DNA from: Gemmatimonadales bacterium
GTDB taxonomy: Bacteria > Gemmatimonadota > Gemmatimonadetes > Palauibacterales > Palauibacteraceae
NCBI GenBank assembly: GCA_009840115.1
Contig: VXOJ01000023.1
Coordinates: forward strand, 1 to 52,510
DNA: 52,510 bases
Reading direction: 5' to 3'
The translations under genes were made by a program, and so were the position numbers. The notes under the pieces were generated by a model, which was given only the letters and a program-made list of their open reading frames with translations, was not told the origin of the DNA and searched no databases. This document shows, one piece after another, positions 27,847 to 37,057 of the stretch (position 1 is the first letter of the stretch; the number at the start of each line of letters is the position of its first letter).

Positions 27847-30332
27847 ACATCTCGTTCAACTGGATCGACGAACTGGCCCGACTTCGCGGGGAGTTGCGGG
27901 ACCCGCGGGCCCTGGCCGAGCGCCTGACGATGACGGCCGCCGCCGTGGAGAAGATCGAGACCGTGGGCGCGGGGCTCGACGGGATCGTGGTGTCTCGCGT
28001 TCTCGAAACCCGTCCGCACCCGAACGCGGACCGGCTCACGCTGTGCAGGGTGGACCGGGGCGCCGGCGAGGTGCTCGATGTGGTGTGCGGGGCTCCGGTC
28101 GTCGTCCCCGGGGCGTTCTATCCGCATGTGGCGCCCGGCGGGGAGCTTCCCGCCGGCTTCCGCATCGAGAGCCGGAAGATCCGCGGCGAGTTGAGCCACG
28201 GCATGCTGTGCTCGGAGGCCGAACTCGAGCTGGGCCGCGACAAGGGGGGTATCATGCGCCTCGCGGACGGGCTCGAGCCGGGAACGCCGCTCGCGGCGGC
28301 GCTGGGCCTGCCGGATACGCGTCTCACGCTGGACCTGAACCCGAACCGGGTCGACCTCGCCTGCCACATGGGGGTCGCACGGGAAGTAGGGGGGCCTCCG
28401 TCGCCGCGCGACTTCCGGGGACCGGCGTGGTCGCCCGAGTGGCGGGACGGCGAATCCGAGGTGAGCGGAGCCGGAGTCACGGTCCGCATCGAAGATCTCG
28501 GCCGGTGTCCGCGCTACATGGCCGCCGTCATTCGGGGGGTCAGGGTCGGGCCGTCGCCGCCGTGGCTTGCGGGCCGGCTTCTCGCGGTGGGCGCCCGTCC
28601 GATCAGCAACGTCGTCGACGCGACGAACTACGTCCTCCACGAGTGCAACCAGCCACTGCATGCCTTCGATCTCGCGCGGCTGTCCGGCGCGGAGATCCGC
28701 GTGCGGCCGGCCGCGGCGGGCGAGCCGCTGATGACGCTCGACGGCCAGGAACACAAGCTCTCGCCCGACCAGACGGTGATCGCGGACCGCGATCGCGCGA
28801 TCGCCTTCGCGGGTGTGATGGGGGGGCTCGACACGGAGGTGACCGGGGACACGGTCGACCTGCTCATCGAGTGCGCGTCGTTCGATCCGGCCGGCGTGCG
28901 GCGGACCCGGACCGGCGCGGGGCTCTCCACCGACGCGTCCTACCGCTTCGAGCGGGGGATCGACATCCACGCGCAGGAGCGGGCGCTCGCGCGCTGCGTG
29001 GAACTCATCCTCGCGACGGCCGGAGGCGAGGCGGACCTCATCGGCCTCCGCGCGGGCCCCGCCCCGGTCCCGGCCGCGCCGATCGACGTTCGCGTGAGCC
29101 GCGTGAACCAGGTGCTCGGCTTCGGTCTCGACGGGGCGGCGGTCCTCGCGGCCCTCGAGCCGATCGGCTTCGAGGCCCTCCCCGGCGCGGACGGCGGCGA
29201 TGGCGCGGGCGGTGCGGCCGACCGGCTGCGCGTCTCCGTGCCCGGGTGGCGCACCGACGTCGCCCGGGAGATCGATCTCGTGGAGGAAGTCGCGCGCCGG
29301 GTCGGATACGACGCCGCGACGGGTCAGGACCGCAGGTTCCGGCCCAGCGCGGTGCCCGCGGACCCGCGGGTCGAAAAGGCGGTCAGAGTGCGGGATCTGC
29401 TGACCGGACGCGGACTCCTCGAAGCGCGCAGCCTCAGCTTCATGCCGGAGGACTACCGGGGGAATCGCGCCGTCGTCTCGGTGCCGAACCCGCTCTCGGC
29501 CGAGGAGAGCTGTCTTCGCTCCGCCATGGTCCCCGTGCTGCTCAGGCGGCTGGAACACAACTATGCGCGCGGCAACCGCAACGTGCGCCTGTTCGAACTC
29601 GGGACCGTGTTCGGGTACGCGGCCGGCCCGGGTCGGGAAGAGGAGGCGGACGGAACCGGCCGTTTCGAGGAGTCCGGAAGAGTGGGGGCCGTCGTCGCCG
29701 GAGCCCGGCGTCCCGATCACTGGTCGGGGCCGGGACTCGACTTCGACCTGTGGGACCTCAAGGAGATCGCCGGGTCGTTCGCGGATCGCCTGTGCGGGGC
29801 GACGCTGGAGCCGCTCGATGGCGCCGGGGCCGCGGAGGCGGCGGGGAGCGGAGCGTCCCTCGCGGGGCCCTGGCTCTCCCGCGGCGGGTTCCGGGCCGTG
29901 AAGGACGGCCGCACGGTTGGCGTCGCGGGAGCCGTGGACCTGGCGTCCGTCGACGCGCCTCCGTGGGCCGCGCCCGCATTCGCGCTCGAGTTCGATCTCG
30001 CCTCCGTCGAGGGACGGCCCGTGCCTGCCTACCGCAAGACGTCGCCGTTCCCCGCCGTACGCCGGGACCTCTCGATGACGGTGCCGCGAGGCGTGCCCGC
30101 CGCGGACATCGAGCGGGCGGCGAGAGAAGCGACCTCCGATCTGCTGCGGGACGTACGCCTCTTCGACGTCTACTCGGGTGAGGAGATCGAGGGCGGCCGC
30201 CTCGGCCTGGCATGGACGTTTCGCTTCCGGGCTCCCGACCGTACGCTCACGGATCGGGAAGTCGAATCGGAGATGTCCGCCCTTTCCAACGCCCTGGAGG
30301 AACGGTTCGGTGCCAGAATCCGCAGATCCTGA
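27843..30332 (+). CDS. pheT: phenylalanine--tRNA ligase beta subunit
   Basis: 829 aa from ATG 27843, overlapping pheS by 4 nt. Domain order: [12 protein letters not shown]-terminus, EMAP/OB-type tRNA-binding domain (about 40-150; RPHPNADRLTLCRVD), B3/B4 editing domain, B5 domain (EIDLVEEVARRVGY near residue 475), catalytic-like core (PNPLSAEESCLRSAMVP) and C-terminal FDX-ACB domain (SPFPAVRRDLSMTVP). Full-length bacterial form. The 3' end overlaps the next, GTG-started gene by 23 nt. Confidence 0.96.
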   Translation: MNISFNWIDELARLRGELRDPRALAERLTMTAAAVEKIETVGAGLDGIVVSRVLETRPHPNADRLTLCRVDRGAGEVLDVVCGAPVVVPGAFYPHVAPGGELPAGFRIESRKIRGELSHGMLCSEAELELGRDKGGIMRLADGLEPGTPLAAALGLPDTRLTLDLNPNRVDLACHMGVAREVGGPPSPRDFRGPAWSPEWRDGESEVSGAGVTVRIEDLGRCPRYMAAVIRGVRVGPSPPWLAGRLLAVGARPISNVVDATNYVLHECNQPLHAFDLARLSGAEIRVRPAAAGEPLMTLDGQEHKLSPDQTVIADRDRAIAFAGVMGGLDTEVTGDTVDLLIECASFDPAGVRRTRTGAGLSTDASYRFERGIDIHAQERALARCVELILATAGGEADLIGLRAGPAPVPAAPIDVRVSRVNQVLGFGLDGAAVLAALEPIGFEALPGADGGDGAGGAADRLRVSVPGWRTDVAREIDLVEEVARRVGYDAATGQDRRFRPSAVPADPRVEKAVRVRDLLTGRGLLEARSLSFMPEDYRGNRAVVSVPNPLSAEESCLRSAMVPVLLRRLEHNYARGNRNVRLFELGTVFGYAAGPGREEEADGTGRFEESGRVGAVVAGARRPDHWSGPGLDFDLWDLKEIAGSFADRLCGATLEPLDGAGAAEAAGSGASLAGPWLSRGGFRAVKDGRTVGVAGAVDLASVDAPPWAAPAFALEFDLASVEGRPVPAYRKTSPFPAVRRDLSMTVPRGVPAADIERAAREATSDLLRDVRLFDVYSGEEIEGGRLGLAWTFRFRAPDRTLTDREVESEMSALSNALEERFGARIRRS

Positions 30333-30570
30333 CCGGCAACGGGAAGTCGAGCGACTCCTCGACCGCCTCTCTCGGGCGGCGGGCAGGATCGAGACCCGGC
30401 GGAAGGAACCCGGGGTCGCGGGCCCGACTGGACCGGCGACCCCCGACATCGAGGAGCGGTTCAAGGCGGTGACGGCGGAGAACCGTCGCCTGCGCGAGAT
30501 GCTGGCCGAGGCGAGGGAAAGGGCCGTGCGACTGCGCAACCGCCTCGCTCATGTGGAGGATGAGGTATGA
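30310..30570 (+). CDS. short coiled-coil protein between pheT and zapA
   Basis: 86 aa from GTG 30310, inside the last codons of pheT in another frame, ending in an ATGA overlap with zapA. Two charged helices separated by a Pro/Gly linker can be read: DRQREVERLLDRLSRAAGRI and, later, FKAVTAENRRLREMLAEARE, both heptad-like. I do not recognise a named family. A small coiled-coil gene is often seen next to zapA and a role with ZapA at the division ring is a reasonable inference. The tight overlaps on both sides support a real gene. Confidence 0.7.
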   Translation: MPESADPDRQREVERLLDRLSRAAGRIETRRKEPGVAGPTGPATPDIEERFKAVTAENRRLREMLAEARERAVRLRNRLAHVEDEV

Positions 30571-30872
30571 TTTCAGCGGATGATTCGCCTCCGATCGGCG
30601 TAACGATCTTCGGCGATCGATACCGGATCCGGACGGACCGTGGGGAGGCGTACACGCGGGCGTGCGCGAAGTACGTGGACGACGCGATTCAGCGTGCGCA
30701 CATGACGGGCGTGGCCGAGCCCCATCGCGCCGCGATCCTGGCCGCGCTCGAGATCACCGATGAACTCCTCCAGGCCCGCCACGAGATCGAGCAACTCACG
30801 GCCGCCGTCGAGGCGCGCGTCACGGAAGTGACCGAACGGCTCGAGTCCATCGCGGGCAACACCGCGCCCTAG
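30567..30872 (+). CDS. zapA: cell division protein ZapA
   Basis: 101 aa from ATG 30567. N-terminal beta-hairpin domain IGVTIFGDRYRIRT, then YTRACAKYVDDAIQRA and a long C-terminal coiled-coil (ALEITDELLQARHEIEQLTA) as in ZapA, which bundles FtsZ filaments. Length is typical. The following intergenic region contains a candidate structured RNA. Confidence 0.9.
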   Translation: MISADDSPPIGVTIFGDRYRIRTDRGEAYTRACAKYVDDAIQRAHMTGVAEPHRAAILAALEITDELLQARHEIEQLTAAVEARVTEVTERLESIAGNTAP

Positions 30873-31092
30873 GCCCTGCGCCCCCTCCGCCGCACCGGAG
30901 TGCCGCGGTCCGCTTGCGGCGTGCAGAGTCCGGAGCAACGTTTCCTGACGTAAGTTAGCAGTCGGTGTTGTGCTGTCCGTAAGGCGGCTTCGCACGAGCG
31001 TGGCCCCAGCTTCAGATAGATGATCGGCCGGAGCGCATCGTTCCGTCCGATCTGAGCGGCATGCACCGGTGGATGAGTCCGCCGGTTTTTTT
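30873..31092 (+). ncRNA. ssrS: candidate 6S (SsrS) RNA region between zapA and rny, with its own terminator
   Basis: About 253 bp separate zapA from rny, far more than other gaps in this tightly packed cluster, and no credible ORF fills it. It contains GC stems (for example GCCGC/GCGGC near 30902-30920) and ends in a strong intrinsic terminator. 6S RNA lies next to zapA in many bacteria. I could not draw the full 6S fold with its central bubble by hand, so the identity rests on synteny, size and the terminator. The true 5' end is unknown. Confidence 0.5.
31065..31092 (+). terminator. strong intrinsic terminator before rny
   Basis: ACCGGTGGA, TGAG tetraloop, TCCGCCGGT: nine consecutive pairs (one T-G wobble), followed by seven T (31086-31092). 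It is the best intrinsic terminator in the window and separates zapA and the candidate RNA from rny. Confidence 0.9.
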
Positions 31093-31125
31093 GTTCATAG
31101 ATGGTTCGAGGATTGGAGTCTGGCC

Positions 31126-32697
31126 ATGCTGGAATCCATCACCGTGCCGGCGATGCTGTTGGCCATCGCGGGTCTCGTGGCGGGGGGCGTCGCGGGGATC
31201 CTGATCGAGCGGCGGGGCCTGCGGCGGGCGCGCGGCCGCCTCGAGAGCGACGGGCGGGACATCATCGAGTCCGCGAAGATGGAGGCGGGCAGCCTCCGCA
31301 AGGCGGCGGAACTGGCGGGGCGCGAAGAGGCGCAGCGGCTCCGGGAGGAATCGGCCAGGGAAGGGGAGCGCCGGCGCACCGAGCTGGAGCGGCTGGAGCA
31401 GCGGACGCTCGAGCGGAGCGAGACGCTGGAGCGGAAGCTCGAGAAGATCGACCAGCGGCAGGAGCGGGTGGATCGTCGCCGCGAGCAGATCGAGGCCGAG
31501 CGCGGCGAACTCGACACCCGGGCGAAGGAACTCGTCGACCGCGAGCGGGAACTCGGAAGGCGCCTCGAGGAGATCGCGGGCATCAGCCGGGAAGCCGCGC
31601 GCCGCGAGTTGGTGGGCCAGATTCGCGACCAGGCGCGGGCGGACGCCGCGCAGCACGTGCGGGAGGTCACCGAACGGGCCCGGAACGAGGCCGAGCGGGA
31701 AGCCCGCAAGATCATCTCCCAGGCGATCGAGAAGCTCTCCGTCGATCATTCCTCCGAAGCGGCCGTCTCGGTCGTCACGCTTCCCAGCGACGACATGAAA
31801 GGCCGGATCATCGGGCGCGAGGGCCGGAACATCCGGTCCTTCGAGGCTGCCACCGGCGTCGACGTGGTCGTGGACGATACGCCCGAGGCCGTCATCCTCT
31901 CCTGCTTCGACCCCGTCCGCCGCGAGGTTGCGCGGCTGGCGATGGATCGCCTCGTCGGTGACGGCCGGATCCACCCCGGCCGCATCGAGGAAGTCGTGGA
32001 GAAGGCGCGGGAAGACGTCCAGACGACGATGCGGCAGGCGGCCGACGAGGTCCTGTACGAACTCGGCATCCACGACCTGCACCCGAAACTCCGCGAAGTC
32101 CTCGGCGTCCTCCGCTTTCGGACCAGCTACGGGCAGAACCAGCTGCAGCACGCACACGAGGTCGCGCTCATCGGGGCGACGATGGCGGCGGAGCTGTCAC
32201 TCGATGCGCAGCTGGTGAAGCGAATGGGTCTGCTGCACGACATCGGCAAGGGGCTCACGCACGAGAAGGAGGGGAGCCACGTCGAGATCGGCTACGACCT
32301 GTGCAAGCAGTGCGGGGAGAAGGACGGCGTGCTGAACGCGATCCGCGCGCACCACGGCGAGGAGCCCGCCCGGTATCCGGAGACCTTCCTCGTCACGGCG
32401 GCGGACGCGATCTCGGGCGCCCGTCCCGGCGCCCGGCGGGAGTCGTTTGAGCACTACGTGAAGCGATTGGAGAAACTGGAGGAGATCGCGAGTTCCTGGG
32501 ACGGGGTCGAGAAGGTCTACGCGATTCAGGCGGGGCGGGAGATCCGGATCATGGTGACTCCGGACAAGGTCTCCGACGAGGAGATGGCGAGGCTGTCGGA
32601 GCGGACGGCCCGCCGCATCGAGAACGAGTTGCAGTATCCGGGGCAGATCAAGGTCGTCGTCGTGCGCGAGTCGCGCACCGTCGACTTCGCGCGCTAA
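31126..32697 (+). CDS. rny: ribonuclease Y
   Basis: 523 aa from ATG 31126. An in-frame GTG at 31069 is rejected because it lies inside the terminator stem. N-terminal membrane anchor (VPAMLLAIAGLVAGGVAGIL), a long Arg/Glu-rich coiled-coil (about 30-190), KH domain (GRIIGREGRNIRSFEAATGV) and HD domain (GLLHDIGKGLTHEKEGSHVE). RNase Y is a membrane-attached endoribonuclease that starts mRNA decay. All domains are intact and the length is standard. Confidence 0.96.
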   Translation: MLESITVPAMLLAIAGLVAGGVAGILIERRGLRRARGRLESDGRDIIESAKMEAGSLRKAAELAGREEAQRLREESAREGERRRTELERLEQRTLERSETLERKLEKIDQRQERVDRRREQIEAERGELDTRAKELVDRERELGRRLEEIAGISREAARRELVGQIRDQARADAAQHVREVTERARNEAEREARKIISQAIEKLSVDHSSEAAVSVVTLPSDDMKGRIIGREGRNIRSFEAATGVDVVVDDTPEAVILSCFDPVRREVARLAMDRLVGDGRIHPGRIEEVVEKAREDVQTTMRQAADEVLYELGIHDLHPKLREVLGVLRFRTSYGQNQLQHAHEVALIGATMAAELSLDAQLVKRMGLLHDIGKGLTHEKEGSHVEIGYDLCKQCGEKDGVLNAIRAHHGEEPARYPETFLVTAADAISGARPGARRESFEHYVKRLEKLEEIASSWDGVEKVYAIQAGREIRIMVTPDKVSDEEMARLSERTARRIENELQYPGQIKVVVVRESRTVDFAR

Positions 32698-32736
32698 CGA
32701 ACCCGGCTGACAACCACGCCAACACGGAGAGAATGG

Positions 32737-33654
32737 ATGACGGCGCAGCTCATCGACGGGAAGCGGATCGCGGCCGAGATCCGGGCGGAAGTGGCGGAAC
32801 GGACGCGGGGCCTTGCGGAGCGGGGGGTCCGGCCCGGCCTCGGCGTCGTCCTCGTCGGCGAGGATCCCGCCTCGCAGGTCTACGTGCGGATGAAGACACG
32901 GGCCTGCGAAGAGGCCGGCATCCAGGCCCGCGACATTAAGCGGTCTGCCGACATCGGGCGCGCGGAACTCCTTGGCATCGTCGACGAACTGAACGCGGAT
33001 CCCGCCATCCACGGGATTCTCGTGCAGCTCCCCCTGCCTCGACACCTCGATGAGCGCGAGGTGACGGAGAGGATCGATCCCGCCAAGGATGTCGACGGAT
33101 TTCATCCCGTGAACCAGGGCCGGATGTCCCAGGGGGACGCGACGGCCTTCCGTCCCGCCACCCCCGCCGGCGTGCAGGAACTCATCCGGAGGACGGGCGT
33201 GGAGACCTCGGGCGCCCACGTCGTCATCGTCGGCCGCTCGAACATCGTCGGCATGCCGATGTCCCAGATCATGTTGCAGAAGGAGCCCGGGGCGAACGCC
33301 ACGGTGACCGTGGCCCACAGCCGGACCGCCGACCTCGGCGCCGTGACGCGCCAGGGGGAGATCCTCATCGTCGCCGTCGGCGTCCCCGGCATCGTCCGCG
33401 GCGACATGGTGCGGGAAGGCGCCGTCGTGATCGACGTGGGTGTGAACCGGGTCGAGGACCCGACTACGGAGCGAGGCTATCGGCTTGTGGGCGATGTGGC
33501 GTTCGACGAGGCGGCGGAGCGCGCGAGCTGGATCACTCCGGTTCCCGGCGGCGTGGGGCCGATGACGATCGCCATGCTCCTCCGGAACACCGTGCGGTCG
33601 GCGGAGCGGACGGCAAGCCTCGCCGCGGCGGGCACGGTGGCCGCGTCGGGTTGA
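32737..33654 (+). CDS. folD: bifunctional methylenetetrahydrofolate dehydrogenase/cyclohydrolase FolD
   Basis: 305 aa from ATG 32737. Signatures: VGEDPASQVYVRMKTRACEE, VQLPLPRHLDE, DPAKDVDGFHPVNQGRM, VIVGRSNIVGMPMSQIMLQ (NADP site) and TPVPGGVGPMTIAMLLRNT. It interconverts 5,10-methylene- and 10-formyl-tetrahydrofolate in the cytoplasm. The TGA stop overlaps a TTG start of xseA. Confidence 0.96.
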   Translation: MTAQLIDGKRIAAEIRAEVAERTRGLAERGVRPGLGVVLVGEDPASQVYVRMKTRACEEAGIQARDIKRSADIGRAELLGIVDELNADPAIHGILVQLPLPRHLDEREVTERIDPAKDVDGFHPVNQGRMSQGDATAFRPATPAGVQELIRRTGVETSGAHVVIVGRSNIVGMPMSQIMLQKEPGANATVTVAHSRTADLGAVTRQGEILIVAVGVPGIVRGDMVREGAVVIDVGVNRVEDPTTERGYRLVGDVAFDEAAERASWITPVPGGVGPMTIAMLLRNTVRSAERTASLAAAGTVAASG

Positions 33655-34961
33655 ACGTGACGCGTCAGGCCTCGCTGTTCGGCGCGGCGGAAGTCCGCGA
33701 TGGCCGCTCGCCGGAGGGCGCGATCACCGTGTCGGACCTGAACGAGGCGGCGCGCGGCACGCTGGAGAAGCGGTTCGGCGACCTCTGGGTGCGCGGCGAA
33801 GTGACGAACTGGACCCGCTCCTCCGCCGGGCACCGCTACTTCTCCCTCCGGGATCAGGAGCGGGACGCGAGCGTCGCGTGCGTTTTCTTCCGGGGGGATG
33901 CATGGCGCCTGCCGATGGATCCGGAAGACGGCATGGAGGTCTTCGTCCACGGCCGTCCGACCCTCTACGCGCGGCAGGGCCGGTTCCAGTTGCGCGTGCG
34001 CGCCCTCGAGACGGCGGGCGAAGGGTTGTGGCGGATCGCCTTCGAGCGGCTCCGCCGGAAGCTCGCGGCGGAGGGCCTGCTGGACCCGGAGCGCAAGCGG
34101 GCGCTGCCCGAGTTCCCTCGCCGCGTGGGCGTCGTCACGTCGCGCAAGGGCGCGGCGCTCCAGGACATCATCACGGTGCTCCGCCGGCGGGCCCCCTGGG
34201 TCGAGATCGTCGTGCGTCACTGCCGCGTGCAGGGCGAGGGCGCCGCCGCCGAGGTGCGGGCCGCTCTTCAGCGTCTCGCGGATTGGGGCGCGAGCGATCC
34301 GAACCGGACGCTCGACGCGATCATCCTGAGCCGGGGCGGCGGGTCCATGGAGGACCTGTGGTGCTTCAACGAGGAGACGGCGGTTCGAGCGGTCGCGACG
34401 AGTCCGGTTCCGGTGATCTGCGCCGTCGGGCACGAGGTCGACGTGACCCTGTGCGAGTTGGTGGCCGACCTCCGGGCGCCGACGCCATCCGCGGCCGCGG
34501 AACTCGCCGTGCCGGACATCCGGCACGTCCGCGCCTCGCTCGATACGGCGGGAAGGGGGCTGGCCCGCGGGTTGCGCCGGCTCATCGTGCGGGGGAGCGA
34601 TCGCGTGGAAGCGCTCGCGCAGCGCCTCCCGGCCTCCGCGGGACACGCGCGCGATGTGGCGAAGCTGCGGCTCGATACGATGGCGGCCCGCCTCCCGGCG
34701 GGGATGGAGCGCGTGCTCGCACGCTCGCGTGCGCGGCTCGCCGAACTGGCCGCGTCGCTCGACGCGCGGAGCCCGCTCGCGACGGTGGCCCGCGGCTACG
34801 CCGTCGCCACGGACGTCGAGGGACGCCGCCTCACGCGGATCGACGACTTCGCGCCGAGCCAGCGTTTCCGCCTGCGCGTGGCCGGGGGCCAGGTCGCGGC
34901 GACGGCGGATGCCGTGGAACGCGACGCGGCGGAGCCGCACGCCGGGGAGCCGGACGCATGA
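33651..34961 (+). CDS. xseA: exodeoxyribonuclease VII large subunit
   Basis: 436 aa if started at TTG 33651 (TTGA overlap with folD); GTG 33657 would shorten it by two residues. N-terminal OB fold (LWVRGEVTNWTRSSAGHRYF), catalytic region with RRVGVVTSRKGAALQDII, then SRGGGSMEDLWCFNEE and VGHEVDVTLCELVADLRAPT, followed by a helical C-terminus. With XseB it degrades single-stranded DNA from both ends to oligonucleotides. Confidence 0.95.
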   Translation: MNVTRQASLFGAAEVRDGRSPEGAITVSDLNEAARGTLEKRFGDLWVRGEVTNWTRSSAGHRYFSLRDQERDASVACVFFRGDAWRLPMDPEDGMEVFVHGRPTLYARQGRFQLRVRALETAGEGLWRIAFERLRRKLAAEGLLDPERKRALPEFPRRVGVVTSRKGAALQDIITVLRRRAPWVEIVVRHCRVQGEGAAAEVRAALQRLADWGASDPNRTLDAIILSRGGGSMEDLWCFNEETAVRAVATSPVPVICAVGHEVDVTLCELVADLRAPTPSAAAELAVPDIRHVRASLDTAGRGLARGLRRLIVRGSDRVEALAQRLPASAGHARDVAKLRLDTMAARLPAGMERVLARSRARLAELAASLDARSPLATVARGYAVATDVEGRRLTRIDDFAPSQRFRLRVAGGQVAATADAVERDAAEPHAGEPDA

Positions 34962-35239
34962 GCGAGTCTTCGAAGGAGTTCGAATTCGAGACCGCGATCC
35001 GGGAACTGGAACGGATCGTCGCACGCCTCGACCGCGAGGGCATCGGCCTGGACGAGGCGATCGCCCTCTTCGAGCAGGGGATCGAGCGCCTCGGCGAGGC
35101 GCGACGCTGGCTCGACACGGCGAGCGGCCGCGTCGAGGAGCTCATCGCCTCCTCCACGGGAGGGCTGGAAGCGATGCCGCTGGAGGGTGCGGAAGCGCCG
35201 GGCGGGGGGTCGGAGGACCGGACGGAGGACGAACCGTGA
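34958..35239 (+). CDS. xseB: exodeoxyribonuclease VII small subunit
   Basis: 93 aa from ATG 34958, overlapping xseA by ATGA. The family core is FETAIRELERIVARLDREG and LDEAIALFEQGIERL. The C-terminal tail after residue about 60 is Gly/Glu-rich and likely disordered. It completes ExoVII with XseA. The stop overlaps the next gene's GTG start. Confidence 0.94.
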   Translation: MSESSKEFEFETAIRELERIVARLDREGIGLDEAIALFEQGIERLGEARRWLDTASGRVEELIASSTGGLEAMPLEGAEAPGGGSEDRTEDEP

Positions 35240-36141
35240 CCGTCGCGCTGCACGAACTGCGTGCGGCCATCGATGATGAGCTGGAGGGCTGGCTGTCCGA
35301 AACGCTGCGGGGGGCGGGCCCGATCGCGGACCCCATCCGGTATGCCGTGCTCGCGAAGGGGAAGAGGATCCGGCCGCTTCTCTTCGTCGGGGCGTGGGAG
35401 GCCGCGGGCGCCGCCGCCGGGCAGGGCGCCGGAAACGGCGCGGGTGCGCTCCACCGCGTGGCTCTGGGGCCCGAACTCGTCCACACGTATTCCCTGATCC
35501 ACGATGACCTCCCGTGCATGGACGACGACGACCTTCGCCGGGGGCGGCCGACGGTGCATGTCCGGTACGGGGAGCGCGCCGCGGTCATGACGGGCGCGGC
35601 GCTGCTTCCGCTCGCGATCCGCGCCGTGGCCGAGGGAGCGGCGGGCCTGAAGCTGCCGGACCCCGTAGCGGGCCGGCTCATCGGGGTCCTCACCGCGGCG
35701 GCCGGCGGCGACGGCATGGTCGGGGGCCAGCTCCTCGATCTCCTCGCTGAAAAGCAGCACGTCGGCTTCGAGACGCTCGAGCGCATCCATCTCGGCAAGA
35801 CCGCTCGCCTCATCGCGGCCTGCTGCACCATGGGCGGCGTCGCGGCCCGCGCCTCCGACGAGACGGTCGGTCGGCTGACCCGCTTCGGAATCGCGATCGG
35901 GCTCGCGTTCCAGACGGTCGACGATATCCTCGATGTGACGGGATCCTCGACCCGGATGGGGAAGGTCGGCGGGCGGGACGAAGCCCTGGGAAAGGCGACG
36001 ACGCCGTCGGTCCTCGGTCTGGAGGGAGCGAGAGCCCGAGCGGAGGAGTTCGGCCGCGAGGCGCTGGGCGAGATTTCCCCGCTTCCGGGCGCGGACCGGC
36101 TGCGCGAAATCGGACGTCTCGTCCTCGACCGCGACCGTTGA
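35236..36141 (+). CDS. ispA: polyprenyl (farnesyl/geranylgeranyl) diphosphate synthase
   Basis: 301 aa from GTG 35236 (GTGA overlap with xseB). All-alpha trans-prenyltransferase motifs: KGKRIRPLL for IPP binding, first Asp-rich motif DDLPCMD in HDDLPCMDDDDLRRGRPTVH (the DDxxxxD bacterial FPPS form), GGQLLDL, and second motif FQTVDDILDVTG. It makes C15 or C20 prenyl diphosphate for quinones, undecaprenyl and other lipids; chain length cannot be fixed by eye. The position after xseAB is that of ispA, but dxs does not follow. Confidence 0.92.
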   Translation: MTVALHELRAAIDDELEGWLSETLRGAGPIADPIRYAVLAKGKRIRPLLFVGAWEAAGAAAGQGAGNGAGALHRVALGPELVHTYSLIHDDLPCMDDDDLRRGRPTVHVRYGERAAVMTGAALLPLAIRAVAEGAAGLKLPDPVAGRLIGVLTAAAGGDGMVGGQLLDLLAEKQHVGFETLERIHLGKTARLIAACCTMGGVAARASDETVGRLTRFGIAIGLAFQTVDDILDVTGSSTRMGKVGGRDEALGKATTPSVLGLEGARARAEEFGREALGEISPLPGADRLREIGRLVLDRDR

Positions 36142-36148
36142 GTCACCC

Positions 36149-37057
36149 GTGAAGTTCTTCATCATCGGCATCGCCGACCACCCGGGACTGGAGCCGCTCC
36201 TTCGGCGCGTCGAGCGGAAGGCGGACGAACTCGGGGTCTCTCTCGTCTTCGAACCATCGCTCGCGCCGACGGTGGGACGTGACTCCGCCGCGCCGGAGGA
36301 GATCGAAGGGGATGTCGCCCTCGTCCTGGCCCTCGGCGGAGATGGGACGTTGCTGCGGGCCGCGCGTCTGGCGGCGCCCCGCGGGATCCCGGTGCTGGGC
36401 TGCAACCTGGGCCGGCTCGGGTTTCTCACCATGGTTTCGGAGGATGAACTCGAGGCAGCGATGTCGATGGTGGCGGGCGGGGACTATGAGCTCGAGAAGC
36501 GGCTCGCCCTCCGCGTGCGGGTGGTTCCGAACGGATCCAGCGGGCCGGACGGGCGGAGCTTCTACGCGATCAACGACGCCGTCATTCACAAGAGTGGCTT
36601 CGCCCGCCTGATCGGGCTGCGCGTGTTGGCTGACGACGACGAAGTGGGGCACTACAGCGCGGATGGCATTATCCTCGCCACGGCCACGGGCTCGACGGCC
36701 TACAGCCTTTCCGCGGGGGGGCCCATCGTGTCGCCGACGATGGAGGGCATCGTCGCGACGCCGATTTCGCCGCACACGCTTGCCGTGCGCCCGGTCGTGT
36801 TTTCGGGAGACACGAGGATCTCGGTCGAACTCCTCTCGGGGGACCACGACCTGCAACTGACCGTCGACGGACAGCCCGGTTGCCGTCTCTCGGTGGGAGA
36901 TCGCGTGGAGGTCGCCCGCTCGAGGCACGCCGTGGGTCTGGTCCGGCTGCCCCGCCATTCGTTCTTCACCGTCCTGAGGCGGAAGCTGCGGTGGGGGGAT
37001 GTCCGCGAACACCCGACGCCCCCGTCCGGGGGGAATGAGGGAAAGCCGGAGTGCTGA
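36149..37057 (+). CDS. nadK: NAD kinase
   Basis: 302 aa from GTG 36149, 7 bp after the prenyl synthase. Motifs: LALGGDGTLLRAAR (catalytic GGDG), GCNLGRLGFLT, and ATGSTAYSLSAGGPIVSP. It phosphorylates NAD to NADP. Normal length. The 3' end overlaps recN by 7 nt. Confidence 0.96.
   Translation: MKFFIIGIADHPGLEPLLRRVERKADELGVSLVFEPSLAPTVGRDSAAPEEIEGDVALVLALGGDGTLLRAARLAAPRGIPVLGCNLGRLGFLTMVSEDELEAAMSMVAGGDYELEKRLALRVRVVPNGSSGPDGRSFYAINDAVIHKSGFARLIGLRVLADDDEVGHYSADGIILATATGSTAYSLSAGGPIVSPTMEGIVATPISPHTLAVRPVVFSGDTRISVELLSGDHDLQLTVDGQPGCRLSVGDRVEVARSRHAVGLVRLPRHSFFTVLRRKLRWGDVREHPTPPSGGNEGKPEC

Noticed and set aside
31069..31125. Upstream GTG start extending rny by 19 residues
   Set aside because: The GTG lies inside the terminator stem (31065-31086) and the added residues precede the family's N-terminal membrane anchor. 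ATG 31126 fits better.
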